Shown one piece after another: positions 22,602-30,992 of a DNA stretch of 31,070 nt. Origin of the DNA: JAGOSP01 sp964428075 (GTDB taxonomy: Bacteria > Patescibacteriota > Minisyncoccia > Moranbacterales > UBA1568); contig CAYRWQ010000007.1 of the NCBI GenBank assembly GCA_964428075.1, positions 1 through 31,070 on the forward strand, written 5' to 3'. The translations under genes were made by a program, and so were the position numbers. The notes under the pieces were generated by a model that had not been told where the DNA came from, searched no databases, and worked only from the letters and a program-made list of their open reading frames with translations. Each line of letters starts with the position of its first letter. Positions within the stretch are counted from its first letter, which is position 1.

Positions 22602-23473
22602 TTAGAGAGACTCCACATTATTGCCTTTATGTTTGAATGTATACGCGTCAACAAGCAACGACATTTCTTCCTGACGGTACACGTGTTCCAGACGACCATC
22701 GCGCAAGTTCACCGCTGACTTANNNNNNNNNNNNNNNNNNNNNNNNNNNNNNNNNNNNNNNNNNNNNNNNNNNNNNNNNNNNNNNNNNNNNNNNNNNNNN
22801 NNNNNNNNNNNNNNNNNNNNNNTTCCTGACGGTACACGTGTTCCAGACGACCATCGCGCAAGTTCACCGCTGACTTAACATACTTGATATATTCCATATC
22901 ATGCGTGACCATTACAATCGTCTTGCCAATCCCATCAGCGAAAATTACGTCCGGCTGCGTAATCATCGCGCGAGCGAGCGCGGCTCGTTGCTGCTGACCA
23001 CCTGAAAGTTCTGATGGTGAGTAGTCAGCCCAATGGTCCATTTTTAGCAACCGCAAAGACTCAAAAGCTCGTTCCAAACTCGTCAGTTTATTCTCTCCGA
23101 CAAGCATGAGCGGAAACGCGACATTTTCAAGCACCGAAAGTGACTTGATCCAGTTGGCCTGCTGGTACACAGTACCAATATGTTCTTTGCGAAATTGTGC
23201 TCGGTCATCTTCGGAAGTTCCAGCATACAGGTCTTTTCCAAAAAAAATCACCTTGCCCTTCGTCGGCGGTTCAAGACCAAGAAGCACATGCAAAAGCGTT
23301 GATTTCCCGCACCCTGATGGACCAAAAATAACCAAAAAATCTTCTCTCGAGATTGAAAACCGGATATCTTTCAGTACGAGAATAGTTTGTAGTCGAATAT
23401 CGAAAGCTTTTACAACCCCATCAATCTGGATAACGGCCTCTTTCGCATCCTTTGCATTCCCCGTTCCTGACAC
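22602..23473 (-). CDS. ABC transporter ATPase (LolD/MacB type), internally deleted, spans a false gap
   Basis: Partner ATPase of the downstream permease. Walker A GPSGCGKST, Q-loop VYQQANW and signature LSGGQQQRAALARAM are intact, and the H-loop VTHD is present. Between VIFAD and GKTIVMVTHD only GI remains (about 22927-22937): roughly 25 residues with the catalytic Glu and D-loop (normally EPTGNLD) are missing. The N-run at 22723-22822 is flanked by a 55-bp duplication; removing 155 bp restores the frame, and the C-terminus then reads VYRQEEMSLLVDAYTFKHKG and ends at TAA (22602), 238 codons in all. The start is the GTG at 23473; the frame is open and Pro/Gln-rich back to the TGA of the surface-protein gene (23603). 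As it stands the ATPase should not hydrolyse ATP normally. Confidence 0.75.
22668..22877. other. false scaffold gap with duplicated 55-bp flanks
   Basis: Exactly 100 N (22723-22822). The 55 bp before the gap (22668-22722) and after it (22823-22877) are identical, so the two contigs overlap and the gap is spurious. Collapsing one copy restores the ATPase reading frame. Confidence 0.93.
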
Positions 23474-23602
23474 CGTTCCCAGTGCATTCGAAACCTGTGG
23501 TTTCGATGAAACAACCTGTTCGGGTAATACAGGAGTACTCGAAACCTGTACCTGCGGTTGGATTTGTTGAATTGGTTGTATCGTCGGCGTACACAGAGTA
23601 TA

Positions 23603-25852
23603 TCAAGTGCCAAAAATGGAACAGAGACTCGTCACCACCAAATCAAGAGCGCTGGCCGTCGCCTTCGGAGTAATAGTCACAATGTCAATCGAATACCCCT
23701 CGTTATTAGCCTTATCTTTCGATACAATACGCAAATGATACACTCTTGATGGCGAAAGACCAGAAATCACCACAGTATGATTTGACACCCACGAGGAATC
23801 TTCCTGCGTCTTCTGCGCATAACTCGTCCCAGTACCTTCACCATATTCCACCTGACTCGTCGCTGCCTCATCCGTATTCCATGAAACGACTACCTGCGCT
23901 TCGGATTGCTGGTCGGCGCCACTTCCTTTTGTCGTCACTGTCCCTTCGACATTCACATCAAGAACCTGAGGCGGACGAGTATCAGTGGCCGTGGTAAATT
24001 TTTGTATCTCCGATACCGCTTCATTTCCCGCCTTATCACGACCCTTCACAATCAATGAATAACTGGTTTGCGCCTGTAAATCCTTAATCAAAATTTTGTG
24101 TTCACCTTTTTGAAGACGAATATTCACTTCATCACGTGCTTCTGTGGGAGCACCTTCAGGATAAAAAGTAACAATGGAACTCGTCTCCGTATTCGTTTCC
24201 CACGTAATCAACATAACCGTCTGAGCCGTCCCACGCACTTGCTGAAGACGCACCTGAGAAATCTTAGGACGCGGTAGGGTCTCAAAAGAAAGCGTACTGC
24301 CATCATATTCCTCTTCTTCCGTATCCAAAGTATTAATCTTATAATAATACTTTGTCCCATCAGTAAGGTTATCAAGAGTCGCATTATACGTAGTCTCGTT
24401 GATCGAAGTAGCGATTTCCTTGACCGATCCAAAGGTGGTGGTCGTTCCATAATAAATCCTCGCCTTGCTCGCATCTTGCACGGTAAACTCAAGCACAACG
24501 CTCGTCAACCCAATACTTTTTATCTTCGGATCAGTGACGGTCGGTGCTGGAGCAGTCTCAAAAGAATCTTCGTTCGAAGTACCCGTATTCCCATCCTCAT
24601 CCGTCCATTTAGCCTTGTAAAAATATTTCGTTCCCGGTGAAAGATTGGAAAGCGAGATAATATGTTCAGTCACTTGATCCGAGTTACTCGGTTCCTCATT
24701 CAAATATGAACGCGCGCTTTTCCCATACTGAACCTTGGTATCCGATGTACGATTCGTACTCCATGAGATCGTCGCATTTTTCGTGGTGATATCTAGTACT
24801 TTGGGATCCGCCGAAAGCTCTGCGGGTGAGGTGAAACGCCCAGTTGGGAGCATACTCACCGCCGTGCTGAAAGCCCCACAATTATGAACATTATCACAAG
24901 CTCGTACCTTAAAATAGTATACCTGTTGATCCAACCCTGTATCCACATAGGCAATCCCACTTGTCGAAGCAACTTTTGTGAAATTTGAATTATTTGTTGA
25001 CCGATAAATCTCATATTCGTCCACTCCCGACCCGATATCTGTCGGTGCTTCCCATGAAACAGCTAATTTCCATGATGATGTGTTTTTCACAGAAACATCC
25101 GCGATCTCGACATTAGTCGGGATCCCCGGTGCCGCGGTATTCGCAATGAAAAAAATACTCGCGGTATTCCCATAACTCACTACTCCACCGACATCCTCAC
25201 CATTCTTTGCAACGACATAAAATGTATTAATACCTACTTGAGTAGCAAACGAATTCGGTCCGATCGTGGTAACGCCCGGTGCTGTAAAGGTGCAATTATC
25301 CTCCGTTGGTAGCGAGTTGACTGTATAACAATACGTGAGTTCGGATGGATTGTCTGCCGGATCGGAAGAATACACTTCTGGTGGTTCCCAATCGAATATA
25401 AAACTATTTGTCGTGCTGGTCGACGGACTTGCCGACAGGAAACGAGGTGCGCTTGGACCATTTCCGACATAATAATAACTCACCTGTATCACGCCGGCAC
25501 TCAAGTTTCCCGCATTGTCTATAGTACGAAGATACAAAATATTTTCGCCAGGTGTATACGCAGCACCAGGAAGATTCAGTGAAGTACCAGGAACGGTTGT
25601 CGACCAACTTGCAGGGTTGATACTGGCTCCTACCTGATACTGATACCCGGCAATACCAGAGCTCGTATCTGTCCCGGGCATCCACAAAAACGTATAATCA
25701 TTCGTCGATGAATACACCGCCGGACTCGCGGCAACGGAGCCAGGATTATTCGGTCCAACCGTATCAAACTTGTAGATAAACGCGGCATAAATGGCGCTCT
25801 TATTCTGCGCATTGTCTTTCGCCTTAAACACGGAGATAGTAGGTCGAACCAC
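23603..25852 (-). CDS. giant surface protein, C-terminal part: Ig/fibronectin-III modules
   Basis: C-terminal 750 residues of the exported protein that begins near 29.7 kb; the apparent start at 25852 only marks a frameshift. About seven beta-sandwich modules are visible, each opening with Pro-rich strands and closing with patterns such as SNLSPGTKYFYKAKWTDEDG, LDNLTDGTKYYYKINTLD and ISGLSPSRVYHLRIVSKDKA, which are typical fibronectin-III ends; the first modules look more Ig-like (AGYQYQVGASINPASW). These repeats usually act as extracellular spacers. The end is ASALDLVVTSLCSIFG plus Thr, a modestly hydrophobic tail, with no LPxTG motif. It stops at TGA (23603) with the ABC ATPase in the same frame downstream. 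Confidence 0.85.
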   Translation of the reverse strand: MVRPTISVFKAKDNAQNKSAIYAAFIYKFDTVGPNNPGSVAASPAVYSSTNDYTFLWMPGTDTSSGIAGYQYQVGASINPASWSTTVPGTSLNLPGAAYTPGENILYLRTIDNAGNLSAGVIQVSYYYVGNGPSAPRFLSASPSTSTTNSFIFDWEPPEVYSSDPADNPSELTYCYTVNSLPTEDNCTFTAPGVTTIGPNSFATQVGINTFYVVAKNGEDVGGVVSYGNTASIFFIANTAAPGIPTNVEIADVSVKNTSSWKLAVSWEAPTDIGSGVDEYEIYRSTNNSNFTKVASTSGIAYVDTGLDQQVYYFKVRACDNVHNCGAFSTAVSMLPTGRFTSPAELSADPKVLDITTKNATISWSTNRTSDTKVQYGKSARSYLNEEPSNSDQVTEHIISLSNLSPGTKYFYKAKWTDEDGNTGTSNEDSFETAPAPTVTDPKIKSIGLTSVVLEFTVQDASKARIYYGTTTTFGSVKEIATSINETTYNATLDNLTDGTKYYYKINTLDTEEEEYDGSTLSFETLPRPKISQVRLQQVRGTAQTVMLITWETNTETSSIVTFYPEGAPTEARDEVNIRLQKGEHKILIKDLQAQTSYSLIVKGRDKAGNEAVSEIQKFTTATDTRPPQVLDVNVEGTVTTKGSGADQQSEAQVVVSWNTDEAATSQVEYGEGTGTSYAQKTQEDSSWVSNHTVVISGLSPSRVYHLRIVSKDKANNEGYSIDIVTITPKATASALDLVVTSLCSIFGT

Positions 25853-26183
25853 TCACCAAAGCCCCTGCTGTATACGTAGTACCCACCTGAAAACTCCCCG
25901 GGGCAGTCTCTGGATCCGCGGTACTATCGGTTCCAAAATAGACATAGTATCCAGCCAATCCAGACGCAGCATCACTCGCCCCACTCCAACTAAAAGAGGG
26001 CGCCGCGTGAGTGTACCAAGTATCCGTCGTTAATGGAATTACACCACCCAATTGATCAAGCACGGTGACCGATGAAGGCGCCACCGGAGCCACCAAGTCT
26101 GAAGTAGCATCTAGAACTACTGAATTCAAGGTCACCCTCTGTGTACCATCACCCAAAAAAAATCGCCTGCCATAAGAATCCAC
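25824..26183 (-). CDS. giant surface protein, short internal piece between two frameshifts
   Basis: A 119-residue fragment in a different frame from its neighbours. It contains FFLGDGTQRVTLNS, then APVAPSSVTVLDQLGGVIPL and a beta-sandwich module ending SGSTYYLRV just before a TAA. Deleting one T from the TTT at 25826-25828 joins it to the downstream fibronectin part as YYLRVKAKDNAQNKS; deleting one T from the run of eight at 26155-26162 joins it to the upstream sequence as WQAIFLGDGTQ. It is therefore a part of the same gene, not a separate one. Confidence 0.75.
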   Translation of the reverse strand: MDSYGRRFFLGDGTQRVTLNSVVLDATSDLVAPVAPSSVTVLDQLGGVIPLTTDTWYTHAAPSFSWSGASDAASGLAGYYVYFGTDSTADPETAPGSFQVGTTYTAGALVSGSTYYLRV

Positions 26184-26243
26184 CGGTTGTCACTGGAAAC
26201 GTCGATAAATTCGTACTGATAGTCGCCCCAGTCGAAGCTTGTG

Positions 26244-27367
26244 TCACATCGACCGAGGTAGCCCAGGCGCTCCCGTTCCAATACCACCCCATGTTGCCCC
26301 GCCATCACCAGAAATACGGTACGTGATTGTGCCTCCATTCAATGTTTCGCTCGGAGTCAAAGTGTCCCATGAAAATATCCCCGACGTATGCACAGCCGTG
26401 CTTGGTTGCACCGTCGCCCGAACAGTCGGATACTGCGTCAGATGAAAAGATGATCGAACGATATTACTCACCCTCACTTCATCAATTTGCCCATTCAATC
26501 GCGCCGACGCCCCACCGACATACTGCACCCCGGCCAATCCTCCCAAAACAAGGGGGTGTATCGTATCTGACAGTACCGCACTTGTCGCCTGACTCGCTAA
26601 TTCCACACCATCAATATACATTTTGAGCGTACTTCCGTTGTATGTCACCGCCAAGTGATGCCAGGACGTATCTTGACTCGTCGCGATCGACTGAAGCCTC
26701 ACATTGCCCCCATAGGCCCATATCGTAGCATCACTATTTGCGGTCGCACCTGTCCCGGCATATAACTTTCCCTGGTACACCGCAAGAGCCGGTATTCGCT
26801 CCATAACACCCGTCCAGCCATCATTTAGATTTGCGCCTCCAATGCGGGTCCAAGTAGCGGTATCATATTTCCATACTTCACCATGACCCGTACTATCACC
26901 AGTGCCCACTATCATCAAATCACCATTAAAAGACACCAGGGACTCAACACGTTCATATGTATCATTCGCCCAACTCCCGTTCAGACCATCACCCGCGATT
27001 GCCACTCCACCCCAACTAGCTCCATTCCATTTCCAAAGCTCGGCATCACCGGTGCTCGCTCCAAGACCAGCATACAACTCATTCCGGTACCACGAGAGCG
27101 CTGTCACTTCTTCATAACTCGTGTTCCAACTCGAATTCACTCCATCACCACCCAATTTCGTCCAGCCAGCCGTCTGTGTGCACGTCGCGCCTGTATTACA
27201 ACTCCAAACCTCTGCATCCAAGGTACTCGTTCCGAGACCTACATAGAGACTTGTCCCACGAGTCGTCAGGCTCCATATCGCTTCGAACACTGAGTTGGCC
27301 CAACTCTGCCCACCCGCGCCAGTCCCATCACCACCAATTTTGGTCCATATCGTCCCGTTCCATGACC
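26244..27367 (-). CDS. giant surface protein, middle part: last propeller repeats and C-terminal half of LamG
   Basis: Contains about four propeller-like repeats (for example YEEVTALSWYRNELYAGLGA, GDAELWKWNGASW), then switches to the second half of a LamG/concanavalin-like fold: WHHLAVTYNGSTLKMYIDGV, IHPLVLGGLAGV and LNGQIDEVRVSNIVRS. After that come SGIFSWDTLTPSETLNGGTI and YRISGDGGATW, where the frame breaks at a G run (26287-26290); adding one G continues the protein as WGWYWNGSAWATSVDV in a frame open to about 26165. The frame joins the upstream part exactly when the duplicated 55 bp and 100 N are removed. Confidence 0.8.
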
Positions 27368-27522
27368 NNNNNNNNNNNNNNNNNNNNNNNNNNNNNNNNN
27401 NNNNNNNNNNNNNNNNNNNNNNNNNNNNNNNNNNNNNNNNNNNNNNNNNNNNNNNNNNNNNNNNNNNCCCGCGCCAGTCCCATCACCACCAATTTTGGTC
27501 CATATCGTCCCGTTCCATGACC
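27313..27522. other. false scaffold gap with duplicated 55-bp flanks
   Basis: Exactly 100 N (27368-27467). The 55 bp before (27313-27367) and after (27468-27522) are identical. Removing 155 bp joins KIGGDGTGAG to GQSWANSVFEAIW in frame, so the gene is continuous across it. Confidence 0.93.
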
Positions 27523-29662
27523 ACACCTCCGCGTCCCCATTCGAACTTCCACCAAGACCGACTACCAGTGTCCCATTATATCCTGTCATAGAAGTAACCG
27601 AGCGATAGGTTACCGTAGATACCGATGGATGGCCATAAGCCCACGAACCGTTCAATCCTTGCCCGCCAATTCTCGTCCAACTGGTCCCATTGTATTCCCA
27701 AACCAACGCATTACCATTATATGCCGTCCCAGCATACAGTTTATTACCGACCGTCACCATAGATTCGACACTGGCGAGATTCAATATACCCCAGCTCCCA
27801 TTCAGATATCTCCCACCAACACGCGTCCAACCGAGCGTATCGCTACACGTCCCACTCGTATCACAACGCCACAGTTCCGTTTCAGCGTTACCACTACTGG
27901 TTGATGCGCCAACAAAAAGATTGTTCCAAATCAATGACAAACTCGAGGCATAACCAAAACTGGCACTAGACTGATTTCCCCAGCTTTGCGGAGGCACTCC
28001 GGTTCCATCACCGCCAAGTTTAGACCACGCCGGCGTCGTCGTGCAACTCGCACATTTCCACACCTCCGCATCACCACCAATCGTATCTCCCAAACCCGCA
28101 TATACCGTCGTTCCACTCGCCAAAAGCGACCACGCACGTTCATACGTCATGTCAGCCCATCCCGAATTCAGCCCATCTCCACCCACTTTGGTCCAACCGG
28201 CCGTCGTCGTACAAGTCGCTGCAAGATCGCACGACCACACTTCAGCATCTCCGTGTACGCCACTGCTCACCGTGTTACCAAGACCCACAAAAACCACCGT
28301 GCCACTGGAGGTGATCGAGCGAACCTCCTCGATAGTATTATCCCACGATTGTCCACCAGATCCCGTCGCATCACCACCGCGTTTTGTCCAACCGGCAGTC
28401 ACACTACAGGTACCAGCCGTATCACAAGTCCACAGCTCACCATCACCAGCACTGGTCCCAAGACCAACCGCGAGAATCGTACCCACCAGAGTGAGTGCCG
28501 TCACGTCTTCATATGTACTTGTTGACCATGATTGCCCGGCCGCGCCTGATCCATCACCACCCACTTTTGACCAAGTCGGACTTCCTCCATCACAACTCAC
28601 GCATTTCCATATCTCAGCATCTCCTGCTGACAAACCAAGACCTGCATATATCGTCGTCCCACTGGCTACCATGGTCGTCACCCGCTCATAACTACCAACA
28701 GTCCACGAAGAATTGAGTCCATCACCACCGATCTGCGTCCAACTCGTTCCATTAAAACGCCATACTTCTCCTTCACCGCCCGGAGTATTGCCCAGCCCAG
28801 CATAGATATTCGTCCCATCGGTGGTGAGTGCGGATGTATCTTCATATACCCCATCGATCCAACTCGAATTGACACCATCACCACCGATTTTTGACCACAC
28901 CGGTGCTGTCGAACAATCCGTACACTTCCACACTTCCGCATCGCCAGTCACCACTGGGCCAGAAGTAGTGCTCCCCAAGGCAACATAAATATCACTTCCC
29001 ACCACTACCTGCCGCCACATGAAATTTTTAGATCGATTATCCCAACTCTGTTTCGTCTCCCGATTTGTTGAGATACCGGTACTATTCAAAAGATCCGGCC
29101 CAGCAACCTGCTCCCACGAATTTGCCGCATTGGGTGTTATTTCAAACACCACCTTGCCAGTCTGATGATCGTAGTACATCTGATACACCCCCTTATCGAG
29201 AATACCCTGATTGTTTCGGTCCGTCGTAGCCGAAAACCCCGAACTGAATTTCGTCCACGCTTCAATCGTAAACGATCCAGTGAGAGATGTCGCAGATGTA
29301 TCCGGTGCCGATACAAATGAAGTGCTGCTATTCAGCGTGAGACCATTATTAAATTTGGCAGCACCAAAAGTGCTGCTGGTCACCGTCGCGTGGTTGGCGC
29401 TTGTCGCACTATCAGTCGCCGTACCACTCCCCAAGGACTCGTCCAAATGGTAGAGTGCCGCAGTATTGACATCCGGCGTATAATTCCACACCTTAAGCCG
29501 CGCCGTATTCCCAGATACCTCGATGTCTCCGGCAGCAGATAAGGTATAGTTCCCTGCCACCGAAAAATCCCACGTGCTGGCGGTATCGGAAGCGAAAATT
29601 GTCTTGATTGCTCCAGAAAGAATCAGATACATCCCGGCTGCCGTCCCGAGAAATAGGAACAC
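27468..29662 (-). CDS. giant surface protein, N-terminal part: signal segment, LamG N-half and propeller-like repeats
   Basis: The first in-frame start is GTG at 29662 inside a hydrophobic signal segment (FLFLGTAAGMYLILSGAIK), probably cut near FAS-DTAS. The frame is open further upstream, where FRWKLSLLSF extends the signal; an ATG at 29756 would supply a charged N-terminus if one T were removed at 29705-29708. After TWDFSVAGNYTLSAAGDIEV comes the first half of a LamG fold (AALYHLDESLGSG, SFTIEAWTKFSSG, GVYQMYYDHQTGKVVFEI). Then about nine repeats of 50-65 residues of the form YExVxSL...IYAGLG...GDAEVW...WTKIGGDG.NSSW, several with a Cys pair (WKCVSC, WSCDLAATC). Function unrecognised; architecture suggests carbohydrate or surface adhesion. 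Confidence 0.85.
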
Positions 29663-29756
29663 AAAACTCAGAAGAGAAAGCTTCCAACGAAATAATGGTA
29701 ATCCTTTTCCCTAAACAGCCGAACAGGAACCCGAGAGTTTTATTGCACCATGACAT

Positions 29757-29939
29757 TGCTATGCTTTTATTTTCTCCACAAAAAAAATCAATACATAAAA
29801 AAACGCATCAAACTCAAACCACAACCAACCCACCATACTACAAATATACACGAGAATCACGCAAGTGCCACAGATACACCTCTCATTCAAAACAGCATCT
29901 TGATTCAGGCATCAGTATCTCCCAAAAATACCAAGGTGT
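29757..29939. other. gene-free interval between ychF and the surface-protein gene
   Basis: About 180 bp, A/T-rich with poly-T tracts on the minus strand. I see no convincing promoter (the best is TTGATT, 16-nt spacer, TAAAAG just before 29756) and no strong terminator for ychF. Confidence 0.4.
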
Positions 29940-30992
29940 TTAAATCCGAAATACTACGACATCGCCATCCAAAATAATGGCGTCCTTCCCCTCGATACGC
30001 AGTATACCCTGATCACGTGCCGCGCTCCAAGAACCAGCCACCAGAAGCGCGTCCCAATGGATCACCTCAGCCCGAATGAACTTCTCTTGAAAATCCCCGT
30101 GAATAGCCGCGCCAGCTTGCGGCGCGGTTGAACCCTGTCGCACCGTCCATGCCCGCGTTTCTTCCGGACCGGTGGTAAAATACGTCATCAAGCCAAGTAA
30201 TGAGTACGCCTTACGAATGAGTTCATCCAGATGCGAAGTAATCTCCATCTCTATCATCTCTGCCTCTGACATCTCCAACAATTCCTCTTCGATCTTAATA
30301 TCAAGCTTCACATGCGGTCGTTCCTCAAGCGCCGGAGGCAGCGTCTGATACGTATCAGAAACATTATAGACATACAAAAACGGTTTAGCAGTGAGCAGAT
30401 GCAGGTCACGCATTATCCGCCGTTCTTTCTCATCGGTAAGTCCAAGAAGTATCTGATGGGCGAGCGTACCCTCTGATAATGCCTGTTCTAATCGCGCAAT
30501 CAATTTGAGTTCGAGCGGCGCATCTTTGTCTCCTCCACGCACCTCTTTTGCGGTTTTGATTTTACGTTTCGCGAGTGTCTCAAGATCAGCCAGAATGAGT
30601 TCTGTATTAATGGTAGCGATATCATCCTCTGGCTCAATCCGGTTATGAACATGAATAATTTGATCGTTCTCAAAAGCCCGCACAACTTCCACAATCGCAT
30701 CCACTTCACGAATAGTGGCCAGAAACTTATTGCCCAGCCCTGCCCCCTCACTCGCTCCTTTCACCAGTCCAGCGATATCAACAAACTCGACAACCCCTGG
30801 AACCACCTTCTTACTCTGCGAAAGTTGGGCGAGTCGAACGAGTCGCTCATCTGGAACCTCGACGATACCGATATTTGGCTCAATAGTACAAAAAGGATAA
30901 TTATTGATATCGACCGGCTTTTTCGTCAACGCCTTAAACAATGTGGATTTCCCGACATTCGGAAGCCCGACGATTCCAACTTTCAATGACAT
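29940..30992 (-). CDS. ychF: redox-regulated ATPase/GTPase YchF (OLA1 family)
   Basis: Ribosome-associated P-loop ATPase of the Obg group. The 350-residue product starts MSLKVGIVGLPNVGKSTLFK with the P-loop at residues 9-17, switch II as VEFVDIAGLVKGASEGAGLG, a nucleotide-specificity motif NVSD in place of NKxD (typical for the ATP-preferring YchF), and the C-terminal TGS-like domain (LMTYFTTGPEETRAWTVRQG and IHGDFQEKFIRAEVI). Length is normal (about 360). Start context GAGTATG without a Shine-Dalgarno. The 78 bp upstream to the window edge contain TGGTACATT, a possible extended -10 box, but no good -35. Ends with TAA. Confidence 0.97.
   Translation of the reverse strand: MSLKVGIVGLPNVGKSTLFKALTKKPVDINNYPFCTIEPNIGIVEVPDERLVRLAQLSQSKKVVPGVVEFVDIAGLVKGASEGAGLGNKFLATIREVDAIVEVVRAFENDQIIHVHNRIEPEDDIATINTELILADLETLAKRKIKTAKEVRGGDKDAPLELKLIARLEQALSEGTLAHQILLGLTDEKERRIMRDLHLLTAKPFLYVYNVSDTYQTLPPALEERPHVKLDIKIEEELLEMSEAEMIEMEITSHLDELIRKAYSLLGLMTYFTTGPEETRAWTVRQGSTAPQAGAAIHGDFQEKFIRAEVIHWDALLVAGSWSAARDQGILRIEGKDAIILDGDVVVFRI

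Noticed and set aside
22723..22822. Missing sequence in the ATPase gap
   Set aside because: Identical 55-bp flanks and frame restoration show that no sequence is missing.
20483..23605. Recoding of TGA as glycine (as in Gracilibacteria and Absconditabacteria)
   Set aside because: TGA acts as a sensible stop in smc, pilB, the microprotein and DUF1294, and the other long genes have no internal TGA; only the damaged ABC block shows one.
23474..25852. True fusion of the fibronectin protein with the ABC ATPase
   Set aside because: An extracellular domain and a cytoplasmic ATPase would need a membrane segment between them, and none is seen in the open stretch.
26266..28990. CRISPR-like or tandem DNA repeats
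   Set aside because: The periodic similarity reflects diverged protein repeats of 50-65 codons, not identical short repeats with spacers.
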